Source of the DNA: an uncultured Pelagibacteraceae bacterium
GTDB lineage: Bacteria > Pseudomonadota > Alphaproteobacteria > Pelagibacterales > Pelagibacteraceae
Reading direction: 5' to 3'
Length of the DNA stretch: 64,000 bases
Assembly: GCA_902588965.1 (NCBI GenBank)
Contig: CACIRD010000006.1
Span: 1-64,000 of the forward strand
Positions 52,446-61,665 of the stretch are shown here, piece by piece. Position 1 is the first letter of the stretch. The number at the start of each line of letters is the position of its first letter. The position numbers were made by a program, and so were the translations under genes. A model generated the notes under the pieces. The model had not been told where the DNA came from, searched no databases, and was given only the letters and a program-made list of their open reading frames with translations.

Positions 52446-53297
52446 ATGCAAGCAAGTAGCAGAGATGATTTTATAATTGCTATCCGTTCTGCTTTCATTA
52501 AGAAAGAGAACAAACAAAAATTTTCTTTAATTGCATTAATTATACTTACTTTAATTATTTTAACTCTTGGAAAATTTAATTTTAAAATTGTTGATTACTT
52601 AAAAGTTTCTTTAAAAGAAGTAGCTTATAGATCTAGCTTTGTAGTTTCAATACCTGAAAATTTAGTTGTTAAAATGTACAATTCAACAAAAGAACATTTT
52701 TTTGTTTATGAAGAAAACGCAAGATTAAAAGAAGAACTTAATAATCAATTATCTAAAAATTATAATTCAGAATATATAATTTCCGAAAATACAAGATTAA
52801 AAGAGGTAATAGATAATATAAATTATACATCGGACGATGTACTTGCAAAAGTTTTGATCGATAAACAAAGTCCTTTTCTTAAATCGATAATTGTAAACAA
52901 AGGTAGTAGGGACGATATTAAACTTGGAATGGCTGCGATGGATGGAGAGTATCTTGTTGGAAAGGTTGTTGATGTCTCATTTTCTACATCAAGAGTTCTT
53001 TTGTTATCCGATCTTAACAGCAAAATACCAGTAGATATAATACCACAAAATATCCAATCTATTCTATCTGGTACGGGAGAGAGTCATGGAACAATACAAT
53101 ACACACAGGAACAAATATTTATTGATGAAGAGAGTAAAGTTTTTACATCAGGCGCAGGTGAAATATTTAAGCCTGGTATACCAATAGGTGAATTAGAAGA
53201 AAATAAGGATCAGGCAAATTTAAAGGTTAAATTTTTTTCAGATTTTTCACAACTAAGATTTGTAATTTTAAGCAATTATAAAATGGAAGAAAATTAA
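52446..53297 (+). CDS. mreC: Rod shape-determining protein MreC
   Basis: A 283-residue bitopic protein with a transmembrane helix (about residues 23-43), a coiled coil (about 70-115, with E-N-A-R-L-K-E-E-L and E-N-T-R-L-K-E-V-I), and the two beta-barrel MreC domain: V-N-K-G-S-R-D-D-I-K-x-G-M-A-A-M-D-G, V-G-K-V-V-D-V, R-V-L-L-L-S-D-L-N-S-K-I-P-V. MreC links the cytoplasmic MreB to periplasmic PBP2. Its stop shares one base with the mreD start. Confidence 0.95.
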   Translation: MQASSRDDFIIAIRSAFIKKENKQKFSLIALIILTLIILTLGKFNFKIVDYLKVSLKEVAYRSSFVVSIPENLVVKMYNSTKEHFFVYEENARLKEELNNQLSKNYNSEYIISENTRLKEVIDNINYTSDDVLAKVLIDKQSPFLKSIIVNKGSRDDIKLGMAAMDGEYLVGKVVDVSFSTSRVLLLSDLNSKIPVDIIPQNIQSILSGTGESHGTIQYTQEQIFIDEESKVFTSGAGEIFKPGIPIGELEENKDQANLKVKFFSDFSQLRFVILSNYKMEEN

Positions 53298-53815
53298 TGA
53301 GTGAAATAACTAGATATAATTATTTTAGACTTTTTTTAGAAAAAATTCCAATTTTGTTATTAATCATTTCTGTATTAAATGAGTTTGATTTTAACTATTT
53401 AAACCTAAAATATTTTTCATTTAATTTTCCATTTATTCTAATTTACTATTGGAGTTTAAAAAGATCTGGAAGCCTAGGATACGGCTTGATTTTTTTAAGC
53501 GGATTAATAAACGACGCTGTAGTTGGTTTGCCGATTGGAATAAGTGCTCTGGCATATTTGTTAATATGTGGATTTTCTGCATACTTAAGAAATATTACTT
53601 TAAGGCCAAATTTAATAAAAGATTGGTTTTTCTTTGGATTTACAATCTTGGTTGTTAATTCAATTATGTACGCAACTGTTAACTTATTTTTTGATATTAA
53701 AATTTTATATCCAAACGTTTTAGTAAATATTCTATTTACTTTTTTATTTTATGCAATTTTTAGTAATATTTTTGACTATTATCAAAAATTAACATTTGGT
53801 GGGACAAATGCTTAG
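53297..53815 (+). CDS. mreD: Rod shape-determining protein MreD
   Basis: A 172-residue membrane protein with about five transmembrane helices. The P-F-I-L-I-Y-Y-W-S-L and G-L-I-N-D-A-V-V-G-L-P-I-G segment (about residues 71-83) is the usual MreD landmark (F-x-x-G-L-x-x-D-x-x-x-G-x-P-L-G). It partners MreC. The 3' end overlaps the PBP2 gene by 8 bp. Confidence 0.92.
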   Translation: MSEITRYNYFRLFLEKIPILLLIISVLNEFDFNYLNLKYFSFNFPFILIYYWSLKRSGSLGYGLIFLSGLINDAVVGLPIGISALAYLLICGFSAYLRNITLRPNLIKDWFFFGFTILVVNSIMYATVNLFFDIKILYPNVLVNILFTFLFYAIFSNIFDYYQKLTFGGTNA

Positions 53816-55775
53816 AGGTGGAGAATCAAATGTTAGAAAATATAATACAATAAATAGAAGAGTTTTTATTTTATCAGTTGCTAAGGGTATAGTTTTTACA
53901 GGAATTATTGCAAGACTTTTTAGTTTACAAATTAGTGAAAACAAAAAGTATTTAACTCTTTCAGATAAGAATAGATTAAGAGAATGGAGATTACCACCAG
54001 TAAGAGGAGAATTTGAAGATTATTATGGCAATGTTATAGCTGGAAACACAAAAGTTTATCAACTTCATGTAATTCCTGAACAAGTTGAAGATTTTAAATA
54101 TTTAATGGTGAGGTTAAAAAATATTTTAAATTTATCAGATAAAAATTTTACAAAAATAATTAAGAAAAAGAGACAGCAAAAGTCGTGGGAAACTTTAATA
54201 ATATCAGAAAATTTGACATGGGATCAATTTTCAAAAGTAAATTTTTATTTACATGAGCTAACAGGAGCTAAGCCTGTTTTATCAGTAGCCAGAAGTTATC
54301 CTTTTAAAGAAAATTATACACATGTTTTAGGATATGTAGCACAAGCAAGTCCAAAAGATTTGATAAATAATGAAAATATTAAAAACAAACATGTTCCAGG
54401 TTTGAGAGTAGGAAAGTCTGGTTTAGAAAAAACATTTGAAAATGATTTAATTGGGACCAATAGCGTTCAAAGATATGAGGTTAATGCTTATGGCAAAAGA
54501 GTTAAACAAATTAAATTTCAAGAAGGAGAAAAAGGGAAAAAGATTAAACTTACTGTTGATACTGAAGTTCAAAAACTTTGTAATGAACTTCTTTCTGATA
54601 GAGCTGGATCAATAAGCGTAATGGATATTTACACTGGAGAAATTATTGCAATGCATTCATCACCTTCTTTCGATCCAAATCTTTTTTTATATGGAATTAG
54701 TAGGGATGATTGGAAAACAATTACTGAAAACCCATTAAAACCATTAATAAATAAAACAGTATCTGGATTATATGCACCTGGGTCAACAATTAAACCAATC
54801 GTGGCTCTTTCAGCTTTAGAAAATAATATTATCTCACCAAATTTCAAAGTCAGATGTAATGGCAAAATAGAAATGTATGGACAAACATATCATTGTTGGA
54901 AAGACAAGGGTCATGGAATAGTAAATTTAAGAGAGGCAATAAAACAATCATGTGACACATATTTTTATGAAATGTCTAGACGACTGGGTGTAGATAGACT
55001 TTTTGTAACCGCAACCAGATATGGACTAGGAAACAGAGTATTTTCAAATTTATATTCCGAAGAAAAAAAAGGACTTATTCCATCAACAAAATGGAAAAAA
55101 AATAATATTGGATCTGGATGGCTTTTAGGAGAAACATTAATAACTGGAATTGGCCAAGGGTATGTTCAAACAACACCATTACAATTATGTCTTATGACCG
55201 CACAACTTGCAAATGGAGGATTTAAAATTTTCCCAAGAATCACAGTAGATAAAGATCAAGAAAGTTTAGAAAAAATAAAATATAAAATGGATGAAAGTCT
55301 TAAAACTGAAACAAAGGTTCAATCATCAATTATAAGAAATGCAGAGGAAATTTTTAATCCTGGAGAAAAAGAATATACTAAACTTTTTAGGAACCAGGAA
55401 AACGTAAAATTTGTTTTAGAGTCTATGTTTGCATCAACAAATGAATGGGGTGGAACTTCTTATAGATCTAGAATAGAAGATCCAAAATATCAGTTTGCTG
55501 GTAAAACAGGTACAGCACAGGTTAGAAAAATTACAAAAAAGCAAAGAGAATTAGACCTAACAACCGCAGACATACCATACAATGAAAGAGATCATGCTTG
55601 GTTTGTTGCTTTTGGACCTTACAAGGATCCAAGATATGCATTAAGTGTATTAGTTGAACATGGTGGATCAGGAAGTAAGGCAGCAGCTCCCCTTGCAAAA
55701 AAACTAATTAAAAAAATAGTAGATAGACATGAGGAAAGAGAAAAAATAAGAAAAAGAAATTTAATGGAAATTTAA
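53808..55775 (+). CDS. mrdA: Peptidoglycan D,D-transpeptidase MrdA (PBP2)
   Basis: A 655-residue class B penicillin-binding protein for side-wall synthesis. Membrane helix at about residues 22-42, pedestal domain with the R-G-x-x-x-D/E-x-x-G motif, and transpeptidase domain with S-T-I-K (nucleophile Ser326), S-C-D at 381-383 and K-T-G-T at 566-569. The start at 53808 is chosen because the TTG at 53796 adds only four residues inside mreD. Works with RodA, encoded immediately after. Confidence 0.96.
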   Translation: MLRGGESNVRKYNTINRRVFILSVAKGIVFTGIIARLFSLQISENKKYLTLSDKNRLREWRLPPVRGEFEDYYGNVIAGNTKVYQLHVIPEQVEDFKYLMVRLKNILNLSDKNFTKIIKKKRQQKSWETLIISENLTWDQFSKVNFYLHELTGAKPVLSVARSYPFKENYTHVLGYVAQASPKDLINNENIKNKHVPGLRVGKSGLEKTFENDLIGTNSVQRYEVNAYGKRVKQIKFQEGEKGKKIKLTVDTEVQKLCNELLSDRAGSISVMDIYTGEIIAMHSSPSFDPNLFLYGISRDDWKTITENPLKPLINKTVSGLYAPGSTIKPIVALSALENNIISPNFKVRCNGKIEMYGQTYHCWKDKGHGIVNLREAIKQSCDTYFYEMSRRLGVDRLFVTATRYGLGNRVFSNLYSEEKKGLIPSTKWKKNNIGSGWLLGETLITGIGQGYVQTTPLQLCLMTAQLANGGFKIFPRITVDKDQESLEKIKYKMDESLKTETKVQSSIIRNAEEIFNPGEKEYTKLFRNQENVKFVLESMFASTNEWGGTSYRSRIEDPKYQFAGKTGTAQVRKITKKQRELDLTTADIPYNERDHAWFVAFGPYKDPRYALSVLVEHGGSGSKAAAPLAKKLIKKIVDRHEEREKIRKRNLMEI

Positions 55776-56900
55776 ATGTTTCAACAGTCATCATACAGCG
55801 AGCAATATACTTTTTTTCAAAAATTAAAATCTTTTGATTTTATTTTATTTATATGTATTTTTATTTTAGGATGTGTAAGCAACCTGTCGATGTACTCTAC
55901 TGACGGCGGAGAGTTTCTATACCACACAAAAAGTCATTTAGTAAGATTTGCAATATTTTTTACCATGATGATTTTTTTATCATTTATAAATTTAAAATTT
56001 TGGCACAAAACTGCTTATTTATTTTATGCAATTGTATTAGCTTTTTTAATTTGGGCATCTTTATATGGTATTACTGCCTCTGGATCTCAAAGATGGGTAA
56101 ATTTATATTTTATAAATTTACAACCATCTGAATTAATGAAAATTTCAATAATATTATGTTTTGCTAGATATTTTCACAGAGAACAAATAACCAGTGTAAA
56201 TAATTTTAAAAATATAATTCTATCAATGGCAATTTTAATAATGCCAGTTTTATTAGTGGTTAGTCAACCTGATCTTGGAACTGCAATTTTAATTGGTATA
56301 AGTGGAATAGTAGTTTTATGGTTAGCTGGTATAAATGTAAAATATTTCATTTACTCAAGTTTAGCATTAATAGTTTCCTTGCCTTTTGTTATTTCTTTGC
56401 TGAAACCTTACCAAAAATTGAGAATATTAACTTTTTTTAATCCTGATAGAGATCCTTTAGGGGCAGGCTATCAGATTATACAATCGAAAATTGCTATTGG
56501 TTCTGGTGGACTTGCTGGGAAAGGATTTTTAAAAGGTACACAAAGTTATTTAGATTTTTTACCAGAAAAACATACAGATTTTATATTTACATTATTTTCA
56601 GAAGAGCAAGGCTTTGTAGGATCTATTTTTTTATTGATTATATATGCAGTCTTAATTTTTAGAATTATAAAAATTGGATCAATATCGAGGAGCTATTTTG
56701 GTAGACTTTTTTGTTATGGTTTTGGTTCTGCAATATTTGTTTTTGTTACAGTTAACATGAGCATGGTTCTAGGCTTACTACCTATAGTTGGTTCTCCATT
56801 GCCTATCATGTCTTATGGAGGGTCTTCAATGCTAGCTACCATGATTGGACTGAGTATTGTTATGAGTACTAAAATTCACAGCAAACAAATCATAAACTAA
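55776..56900 (+). CDS. rodA: Rod-shape peptidoglycan glycosyltransferase RodA
   Basis: A 374-residue SEDS-family glycan polymerase with about ten membrane segments. G-S-Q-R-W-V-N-L near residue 106, L-Q-P-S-E-L-M-K-I-S, V-S-Q-P-D-L-G-T-A, the loop E-K-H-T-D-F-I-F-T-L-F-S-E-E-Q-G-F, and G-S-P-L-P-I-M-S-Y-G-G-S-S near the end match RodA. It starts at the first base after the mrdA stop. It is the side-wall paralogue of FtsW at 14472. Confidence 0.96.
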   Translation: MFQQSSYSEQYTFFQKLKSFDFILFICIFILGCVSNLSMYSTDGGEFLYHTKSHLVRFAIFFTMMIFLSFINLKFWHKTAYLFYAIVLAFLIWASLYGITASGSQRWVNLYFINLQPSELMKISIILCFARYFHREQITSVNNFKNIILSMAILIMPVLLVVSQPDLGTAILIGISGIVVLWLAGINVKYFIYSSLALIVSLPFVISLLKPYQKLRILTFFNPDRDPLGAGYQIIQSKIAIGSGGLAGKGFLKGTQSYLDFLPEKHTDFIFTLFSEEQGFVGSIFLLIIYAVLIFRIIKIGSISRSYFGRLFCYGFGSAIFVFVTVNMSMVLGLLPIVGSPLPIMSYGGSSMLATMIGLSIVMSTKIHSKQIIN

Positions 56901-56965
56901 GTCACACTTTTTGATTATAATGTCGCGATTAATTCTGATGAAAGTTAATATATAAATATTTTTAA

Positions 56966-58204
56966 ATGAAAAAAATACGTATCGGTATAATCGGGGCGGG
57001 TATACAAGGCGTTTGTAGTGCTCTATTTTTACAAAAAAAAGGATATGAAGTTATTTTATTTGACAGGGAAGATCCTGGAAAACAAGCAGCATCCTATGGC
57101 AATGCTGGACACTTTTCTCCTTACGCATCTATTCCATTGAATCGACCTGATATTTTAACAGATATTCCAGCAATGTTATTAAGTTCAACTGGCCCACTAG
57201 CCCTTAGATGGAATTATGTTCCTAAAATGATTCCTTGGTTTTTAAAATTTATAAAAAGTTGTACAACAAAAAATATGATGCACACAGCTAAGTACATGCA
57301 TCAAATACTAGATCTTGCCCTTCCAGCTTACGATGAACTTTTCGAAGAAGTTGATTTGACAGGCCTGGTAGAAAATAATGGAATTATGTACATATGGAAT
57401 GATCAAAATTTAAAGAGCAGGGAACTAGAAATTAAAATTAGAGATGAGATAGGAGCAGATCAGCAGCTTTTAAATAAAAAAGAAATTCACGATTTAGAGC
57501 CAAATATAAAAAAAATTTACCATGGAGGTGTTTTTTATAAACAAGCTAAACATGCAAAAAATCCTGGAAAAATTTGGCTTAGATTATTTGAGCATTTTAA
57601 AAAACAAGGTGGTACTTTCCTTAAATTTAATATTAACGAGCTAAACTTTGATGAAGATAAACCAGTTATTAGATCTGAGACTCAAAGATTTGTTTTTGAT
57701 AAATTAGTAATAGCATGCGGAGCTTTTTCAAAAAAATTAACAGACAAACTACATGAAAATATACCCTTGGATACGGAGAGAGGATATCACATTCATTTTA
57801 AAGGCTGTGATCATTTAATTTCAAGACCTGTAGTATTTCAAAATAGAGGTTTCGGAATGACACCTATGGAACAAGGATTAAGAGTAGTCGGTACAGTTGA
57901 GTTTGGAGGTTTGCAAAATCCTCCTAGCAAAGGTAGAATTAAAAACTTAATAAATAATGCAAAATATCTTTTAGATGGTTTGCCTGAACATGAAGATGAA
58001 TGGTTAGGTTTTAGGCCAACTTTACCAGATTATTTGCCAGTAATTGGACCTTCTAAAAATTATAAAAACGTTTTTTATTCCTTTGGACATCATCATTTGG
58101 GTTGGACATTAGGAGCAATATCAGGGAAAATAATTTCAAGAATGATATCAAACGAAAATACAAATTTAGAACTAAGTCCATATAGTTCTTTAAGGTTTAA
58201 ATAA
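56966..58204 (+). CDS. DadA-like FAD-dependent D-amino acid dehydrogenase
   Basis: A 412-residue flavoprotein of the DAO superfamily. The N-terminal FAD site I-I-G-A-G-I-Q-G-V-C-S-A (about residues 8-19) is followed by the N-A-G-H-F-S-P-Y segment typical of DadA-like enzymes (S-Y-G-N-A-G). A C-terminal G-F-R-P-T-L-P-D-Y-L-P-V-I-G-P-S and the H-H-L-G-W-T-L-G-A closing loop complete the fold. It probably oxidises a D-amino acid or a secondary amine; the substrate is uncertain. Followed with no gap by a transporter, which may take up or release the same compound. Confidence 0.85.
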   Translation: MKKIRIGIIGAGIQGVCSALFLQKKGYEVILFDREDPGKQAASYGNAGHFSPYASIPLNRPDILTDIPAMLLSSTGPLALRWNYVPKMIPWFLKFIKSCTTKNMMHTAKYMHQILDLALPAYDELFEEVDLTGLVENNGIMYIWNDQNLKSRELEIKIRDEIGADQQLLNKKEIHDLEPNIKKIYHGGVFYKQAKHAKNPGKIWLRLFEHFKKQGGTFLKFNINELNFDEDKPVIRSETQRFVFDKLVIACGAFSKKLTDKLHENIPLDTERGYHIHFKGCDHLISRPVVFQNRGFGMTPMEQGLRVVGTVEFGGLQNPPSKGRIKNLINNAKYLLDGLPEHEDEWLGFRPTLPDYLPVIGPSKNYKNVFYSFGHHHLGWTLGAISGKIISRMISNENTNLELSPYSSLRFK

Positions 58205-59110
58205 GTGAGTTATAAAATAAATTTTGCTTACTTTTTTTTATTCTTGGCAGTATTTTTTTGGGCAGGTAATTTTATAGTTGGTAAATTTGCAAGTTACTAT
58301 GAAATACCACCCTTCTCTTTAAATTTTTACAGATGGTTCTTTGCTTGGATTATATTAATACCTTTTACATTTAAAGAAATATTATTAAAAAAAAATTATA
58401 TATTACAAAATTATAAATTTTATATTTTATTAGGTATTACTAGTGTCACTATTTTTAATTCTATAGTTTACTACTCACTCAACTTTACACAAGTTATTAG
58501 TGGTGTTTTGATGATATCGACAATCCCTGTTATGATAATGTTTATTTCTTGGATTTTAAAAATTGAAAAAACAAATATTTTCCAAATTTTAGGTGTTATA
58601 TTTTCTTTTATAGGAGTGTCTTTAATTGTCACAAAAGCAAATTTAAACATAATCTTAAATTTAGATTTTAATAAAGGAGATTTAACAATGGTTATAGCTA
58701 TGATTTCCTGGGCAACATATTCTGCTTTATTAAAAAAAAGAAAACATGAGCTTTCACAACTATCATTACTTCAGGTTATTATAACTTTTGGATTAATATT
58801 TTTAATACCAATTTATATTACTGAATATAATTTTGGTTTTAAAATTAATATTGATCAGCCATTTATATTGGTATTAATTTATGTAGTTTTATTCCCTGGA
58901 CTGGCATCTTTTATTTGTTGGATCAAAGGCATATCAATGATTGGACCAAACAGATCAGGCGTTTTTCTTCATCTTATGCCTATTCTTAGTGCTTGCATGG
59001 CAATGATTATCTTTAAAGAAAAATTTATGCTATTTCATATATTAGGAGCAATTTTTATTTTGATTGGTATAATTTTGTCTAATAAGTCAATTAAGTATGA
59101 AAAAAAATAA
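58205..59110 (+). CDS. EamA/DMT-family transporter
   Basis: A 301-residue ten-helix transporter of the drug/metabolite transporter family. Two EamA repeats are visible, each with the usual pattern. The first starts F-F-W-A-G-N-F-I-V-G-K and contains L-N-F-Y-R-W. The second starts G-D-L-T-M-V-I-A-M-I-S-W-A and ends with the L-M-P-I-L-S-A and G-A-I-F-I-L-I-G-I pattern. The substrate is unknown. The start is GTG directly after the upstream stop. The 3' end overlaps msrB by 14 bp. Confidence 0.9.
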   Translation: MSYKINFAYFFLFLAVFFWAGNFIVGKFASYYEIPPFSLNFYRWFFAWIILIPFTFKEILLKKNYILQNYKFYILLGITSVTIFNSIVYYSLNFTQVISGVLMISTIPVMIMFISWILKIEKTNIFQILGVIFSFIGVSLIVTKANLNIILNLDFNKGDLTMVIAMISWATYSALLKKRKHELSQLSLLQVIITFGLIFLIPIYITEYNFGFKINIDQPFILVLIYVVLFPGLASFICWIKGISMIGPNRSGVFLHLMPILSACMAMIIFKEKFMLFHILGAIFILIGIILSNKSIKYEKK

Positions 59111-59465
59111 AACTTTATTATCATCTGAACAAAAATTAGTTCTTTTTGAAGAAGGAACCGAAAGACCAGGGTCTAGCGAACTAAATAATGAAAAACGTAC
59201 AGGAAGTTATTATTGTGTAAATTGCGAAACTAAACTGTTTGATTCTAAATCAAAATATGAAAGTGGATCAGGATGGCCGTCTTTTTTTGAGTGTTTACCC
59301 AATGTATTTGACACTAAAACAGATAACCATTTAGGATACCCAAGAACAGAGTACCATTGTAAAAATTGTGGTGGTCATCACGGACATCTATTTGACGATG
59401 GTCCTCAGCCTACCGGTAAAAGATATTGCAATAATGGAATTTGCTTAATTTTTAAACCAGATTAA
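59097..59465 (+). CDS. msrB: Peptide-methionine (R)-S-oxide reductase MsrB
   Basis: A 122-residue MsrB, repairing the R form of methionine sulfoxide. It has R-P-G-S-S-E-L near the start, two zinc-binding C-x-x-C pairs (C-V-N-C at about 39-42 and C-K-N-C at about 87-90), S-G-S-G-W-P-S-F, H-L-G-Y, H-G-H-L-F-D-D-G-P, and R-Y-C-N-N-G near residue 112, where the catalytic cysteine sits in place of the usual R-Y-C-x-N. Shares its last 14 bp with the convergent glutaredoxin. Confidence 0.96.
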   Translation: MKKNKTLLSSEQKLVLFEEGTERPGSSELNNEKRTGSYYCVNCETKLFDSKSKYESGSGWPSFFECLPNVFDTKTDNHLGYPRTEYHCKNCGGHHGHLFDDGPQPTGKRYCNNGICLIFKPD

Positions 59466-59712
59466 TTAATTTTTTAAGTTCCCCAGTTTTTTCTAAAGCT
59501 CTTAATTCCATGTACCCACCAATATGCTTATTTCCAAAAAAAATTTGAGGAATAGTCATTTTACCATTAGATTTTTTAATCATTTCATCTCTGAGACTAT
59601 CTTTTGATGAAATATCTATTTCTTGAAACTTGATGTTATTTCTTGAAAACAGTCTTTTTGCAGCATCACAAAAATTACAGAGTGGCCCGGTATACATGAC
59701 GATATTTTTCAT
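59452..59712 (-). CDS. grxC: Glutaredoxin (GrxC type)
   Basis: An 86-residue dithiol-type glutaredoxin. The active site is C-N-F-C (Cys12, Cys15), a variant of C-P-Y-C. The conserved T-I-P-Q-I-F-F-G-N-K-H-I-G-G-Y glutathione-binding segment (about residues 53-67) follows. It reduces protein disulfides and glutathionylated proteins with glutathione. Convergent with msrB, another thiol-dependent repair gene. Confidence 0.95.
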   Translation of the reverse strand: MKNIVMYTGPLCNFCDAAKRLFSRNNIKFQEIDISSKDSLRDEMIKKSNGKMTIPQIFFGNKHIGGYMELRALEKTGELKKLINLV

Positions 59713-60086
59713 AATTATTTAAATACCACCATAATTAAACATTTTTTCTATCTTTTCTATAAGGATCATAAGACCCATTCTGGTCAATTTTTTTTAAAAT
59801 TGCGCATTTTTCAAAATAATATTTGATGCAAAATACAACTGAATATGGTATTAATCGTTTGATAGTCCTTTTTAACCATCTTTAGCTCCCGGTTTATTAG
59901 GACTATCAAAAAACCCCATTTTTATTAGATTATTATGTTGTATTTAAGCAACAGATTTTAAAAAAGTAAAATTGACTATGGTTTTTCAAGAATATTATAA
60001 AGAATCGTGTTAATAGTTACCTTGATTTTGGACATTAAAAACGTCTTTAATCATAATTTATAAATTATATAATTTAGGAATTAAGT
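59713..60086. other. 374-bp intergenic region with a long inverted repeat
   Basis: The stretch between grxC and the outer-membrane protein gene carries a perfect 12-bp inverted repeat: TTTGATAGTCCT (59858-59869) and AGGACTATCAAA (59899-59910), with a 29-nt loop rich in T and C. On the plus strand a C-C-C-C-A-T-T-T-T-T run follows shortly after, so a terminator or a small RNA hairpin is possible. On the minus strand, 59735-59878 is open for 47 codons and reads plausibly (Y-F-E-K-C-A-I-L-K-K then D-P-Y-R-K-D-R), but has no ATG/GTG/TTG start. Nothing else stands out. Confidence 0.4.
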
Positions 60087-60773
60087 ATGAAAAAGATATT
60101 AATAACGTTAATTTCTGTGTTTACTTTTATGGCATCTGCGCAAGCCTTAGAAGTTATGAATAGAGCAATAGGATTAAACATTTCTACAAACTCTATCGAC
60201 ACAAACGTTAAGGATGACATCGACTCTAACGGAACGACTAACACTACAAAAGATATAACTAATGATATCAATGTGGGATCTCTTTTTGGCGAGATAAGCA
60301 TAGGTAATGGTGGAACTGGTATGTTAACTATCGGTGTAGACTATATACCTTTTGATGCTGAAATGGATGCAAGGTCTACTACTCAGAGTTCATTGAAAGC
60401 TGCAGGTGATGGTGCTGCAACTTCAGGTACTAACAGTGGTAATGTAGAAGTGTCAGGACACACTACACTCTACCTAAGACCAACAGTAAATATATCAGAT
60501 ACATTTTCAGTTTTTGCAACATACGGTGTAATAACTGCTGATGCAGAGTCACAAATCAAATCAGTGTCATCAACTGATAAGACTGTAACTCAAACGATCG
60601 ATGGTGAGAAAATAGGTTTAGGAATTAGAAGAAATGGAGATGCAGGATTTGTTCAAATAGAACTTTCTGAAACAGATTATGATCCAATTTCTGCTACTAC
60701 ATCTAACTCAACAAGAGTAACGGCTGATATTGATACTCAAGCGATAACATTATCGTTAGGTAAGTCATTCTAA
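60087..60773 (+). CDS. Outer-membrane beta-barrel protein (porin-like)
   Basis: A 228-residue secreted protein with a clear signal peptide (cleavage near A-Q-A, residue 20). The mature part is dominated by alternating polar/hydrophobic strands separated by Asp/Asn/Ser/Thr-rich loops, ending in a terminal aromatic residue (L-G-K-S-F), the usual mark for Bam-dependent barrel insertion. About eight strands are likely, as in OmpA/OmpW-like small barrels; the exact family is not identified. Composition (T, S, D, N, A) differs from the lysine-rich neighbours, as expected for a surface barrel. A strong terminator follows. Confidence 0.75.
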   Translation: MKKILITLISVFTFMASAQALEVMNRAIGLNISTNSIDTNVKDDIDSNGTTNTTKDITNDINVGSLFGEISIGNGGTGMLTIGVDYIPFDAEMDARSTTQSSLKAAGDGAATSGTNSGNVEVSGHTTLYLRPTVNISDTFSVFATYGVITADAESQIKSVSSTDKTVTQTIDGEKIGLGIRRNGDAGFVQIELSETDYDPISATTSNSTRVTADIDTQAITLSLGKSF

Positions 60774-60792
60774 ATATAGATTTTAACTATTT

Positions 60793-60824
60793 AAAAAAAG
60801 CCCTCCAAGGAGGGCTTTTTTTTT
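60793..60824 (+). terminator. Intrinsic terminator after the beta-barrel gene
   Basis: A textbook hairpin: GCCCTCC (60800-60806), two-base loop AA, GGAGGGC (60809-60815), preceded by A's and followed by nine T's. It lies 20 bp after the barrel gene stop. The symmetry would also allow termination from the other side. Confidence 0.95.
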
Positions 60825-60888
60825 GAGTGTAATAAAAAACAAATTCTTACTATTTAGTTAGAATTAATGATAATAATAGTTTAACTTT

Positions 60889-61659
60889 ATGAAATTGGGA
60901 TTTATTGGAACAGGAAATATTAGTTCTGATGTTATAAATGGAATTTGTAGATCTAGAATTTCTTTCAAAAAAATTACTATATCACCAAGAAATAAAAAGA
61001 AAGCTCAAAAATTAAAAAAAAAATTTAAAAAAATCATTATTGCAAAAAGCAACCAAGAAGTAATTAATAAATCTGATTGGATTTTTTTGGGAGTTCTACC
61101 AGAGGTAGGTGAAAAAATATTACCCAAATTAAAGTTTAAATCTAATCAAACAATAGTGAGTTTTATTTCTACCATAAGTTATTCAAAGCTCAAAAAAATT
61201 ATTAAAAAAAAAACAACTATAGTACGAGCTATACCTATGCCCCCAATTGCTTTAGGCAAAGGACCTGTACCTATTTTTCCACCAAATAAAAAAGTGAAAA
61301 ATTTTTTTAATAAAATTGGCACTACAATTGAAATAAAAAGTGAAAAACTATCTCAAAATTTTTGGGCAATTTCTGGATCAATGGCATCATTTTACGAGTT
61401 ATTAAAAATTTTATCAGATTGGTTAGTAAAGAAAAAATTAAAAAGGAATCAAGCACAAAAATACATCACATCCCTCTATTCTGCTCTAGCCGAACTAGCA
61501 GTAGCAAATTCGTCTAGGGATTTAAAATATTTTGTTACAGAGTCCCAAACTCCTGGTGGTCTTAATTGGCAAGGTGTTAATGAACTTAGAAAAGCTGGAT
61601 ATTTTAAATTTTTAGAAAAAACTATTAATAATATTTTAAAGAGATTAAATAAAGTATAG
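60889..61659 (+). CDS. proC: Pyrroline-5-carboxylate reductase family protein
   Basis: A 256-residue protein of the P5CR family, which reduces pyrroline-5-carboxylate to proline with NAD(P)H. The N-terminal G-F-I-G-T-G-N-I-S is the dinucleotide-binding loop. S-F-I-S-T-I and R-A-I-P-M-P-P (about residues 109-119) follow the family's V-R-x-M-P-N, with differences. The late T-E-S-Q-T-P-G-G-L-N is the variant of V-x-S-P-G-G-T-T. The divergence from the standard motifs leaves open a related imino-acid reductase. Standing first in a block before three ABC transporter genes, it follows the terminator at 60793. Confidence 0.75.
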   Translation: MKLGFIGTGNISSDVINGICRSRISFKKITISPRNKKKAQKLKKKFKKIIIAKSNQEVINKSDWIFLGVLPEVGEKILPKLKFKSNQTIVSFISTISYSKLKKIIKKKTTIVRAIPMPPIALGKGPVPIFPPNKKVKNFFNKIGTTIEIKSEKLSQNFWAISGSMASFYELLKILSDWLVKKKLKRNQAQKYITSLYSALAELAVANSSRDLKYFVTESQTPGGLNWQGVNELRKAGYFKFLEKTINNILKRLNKV

Positions 61660-61665
61660 TTTTCC

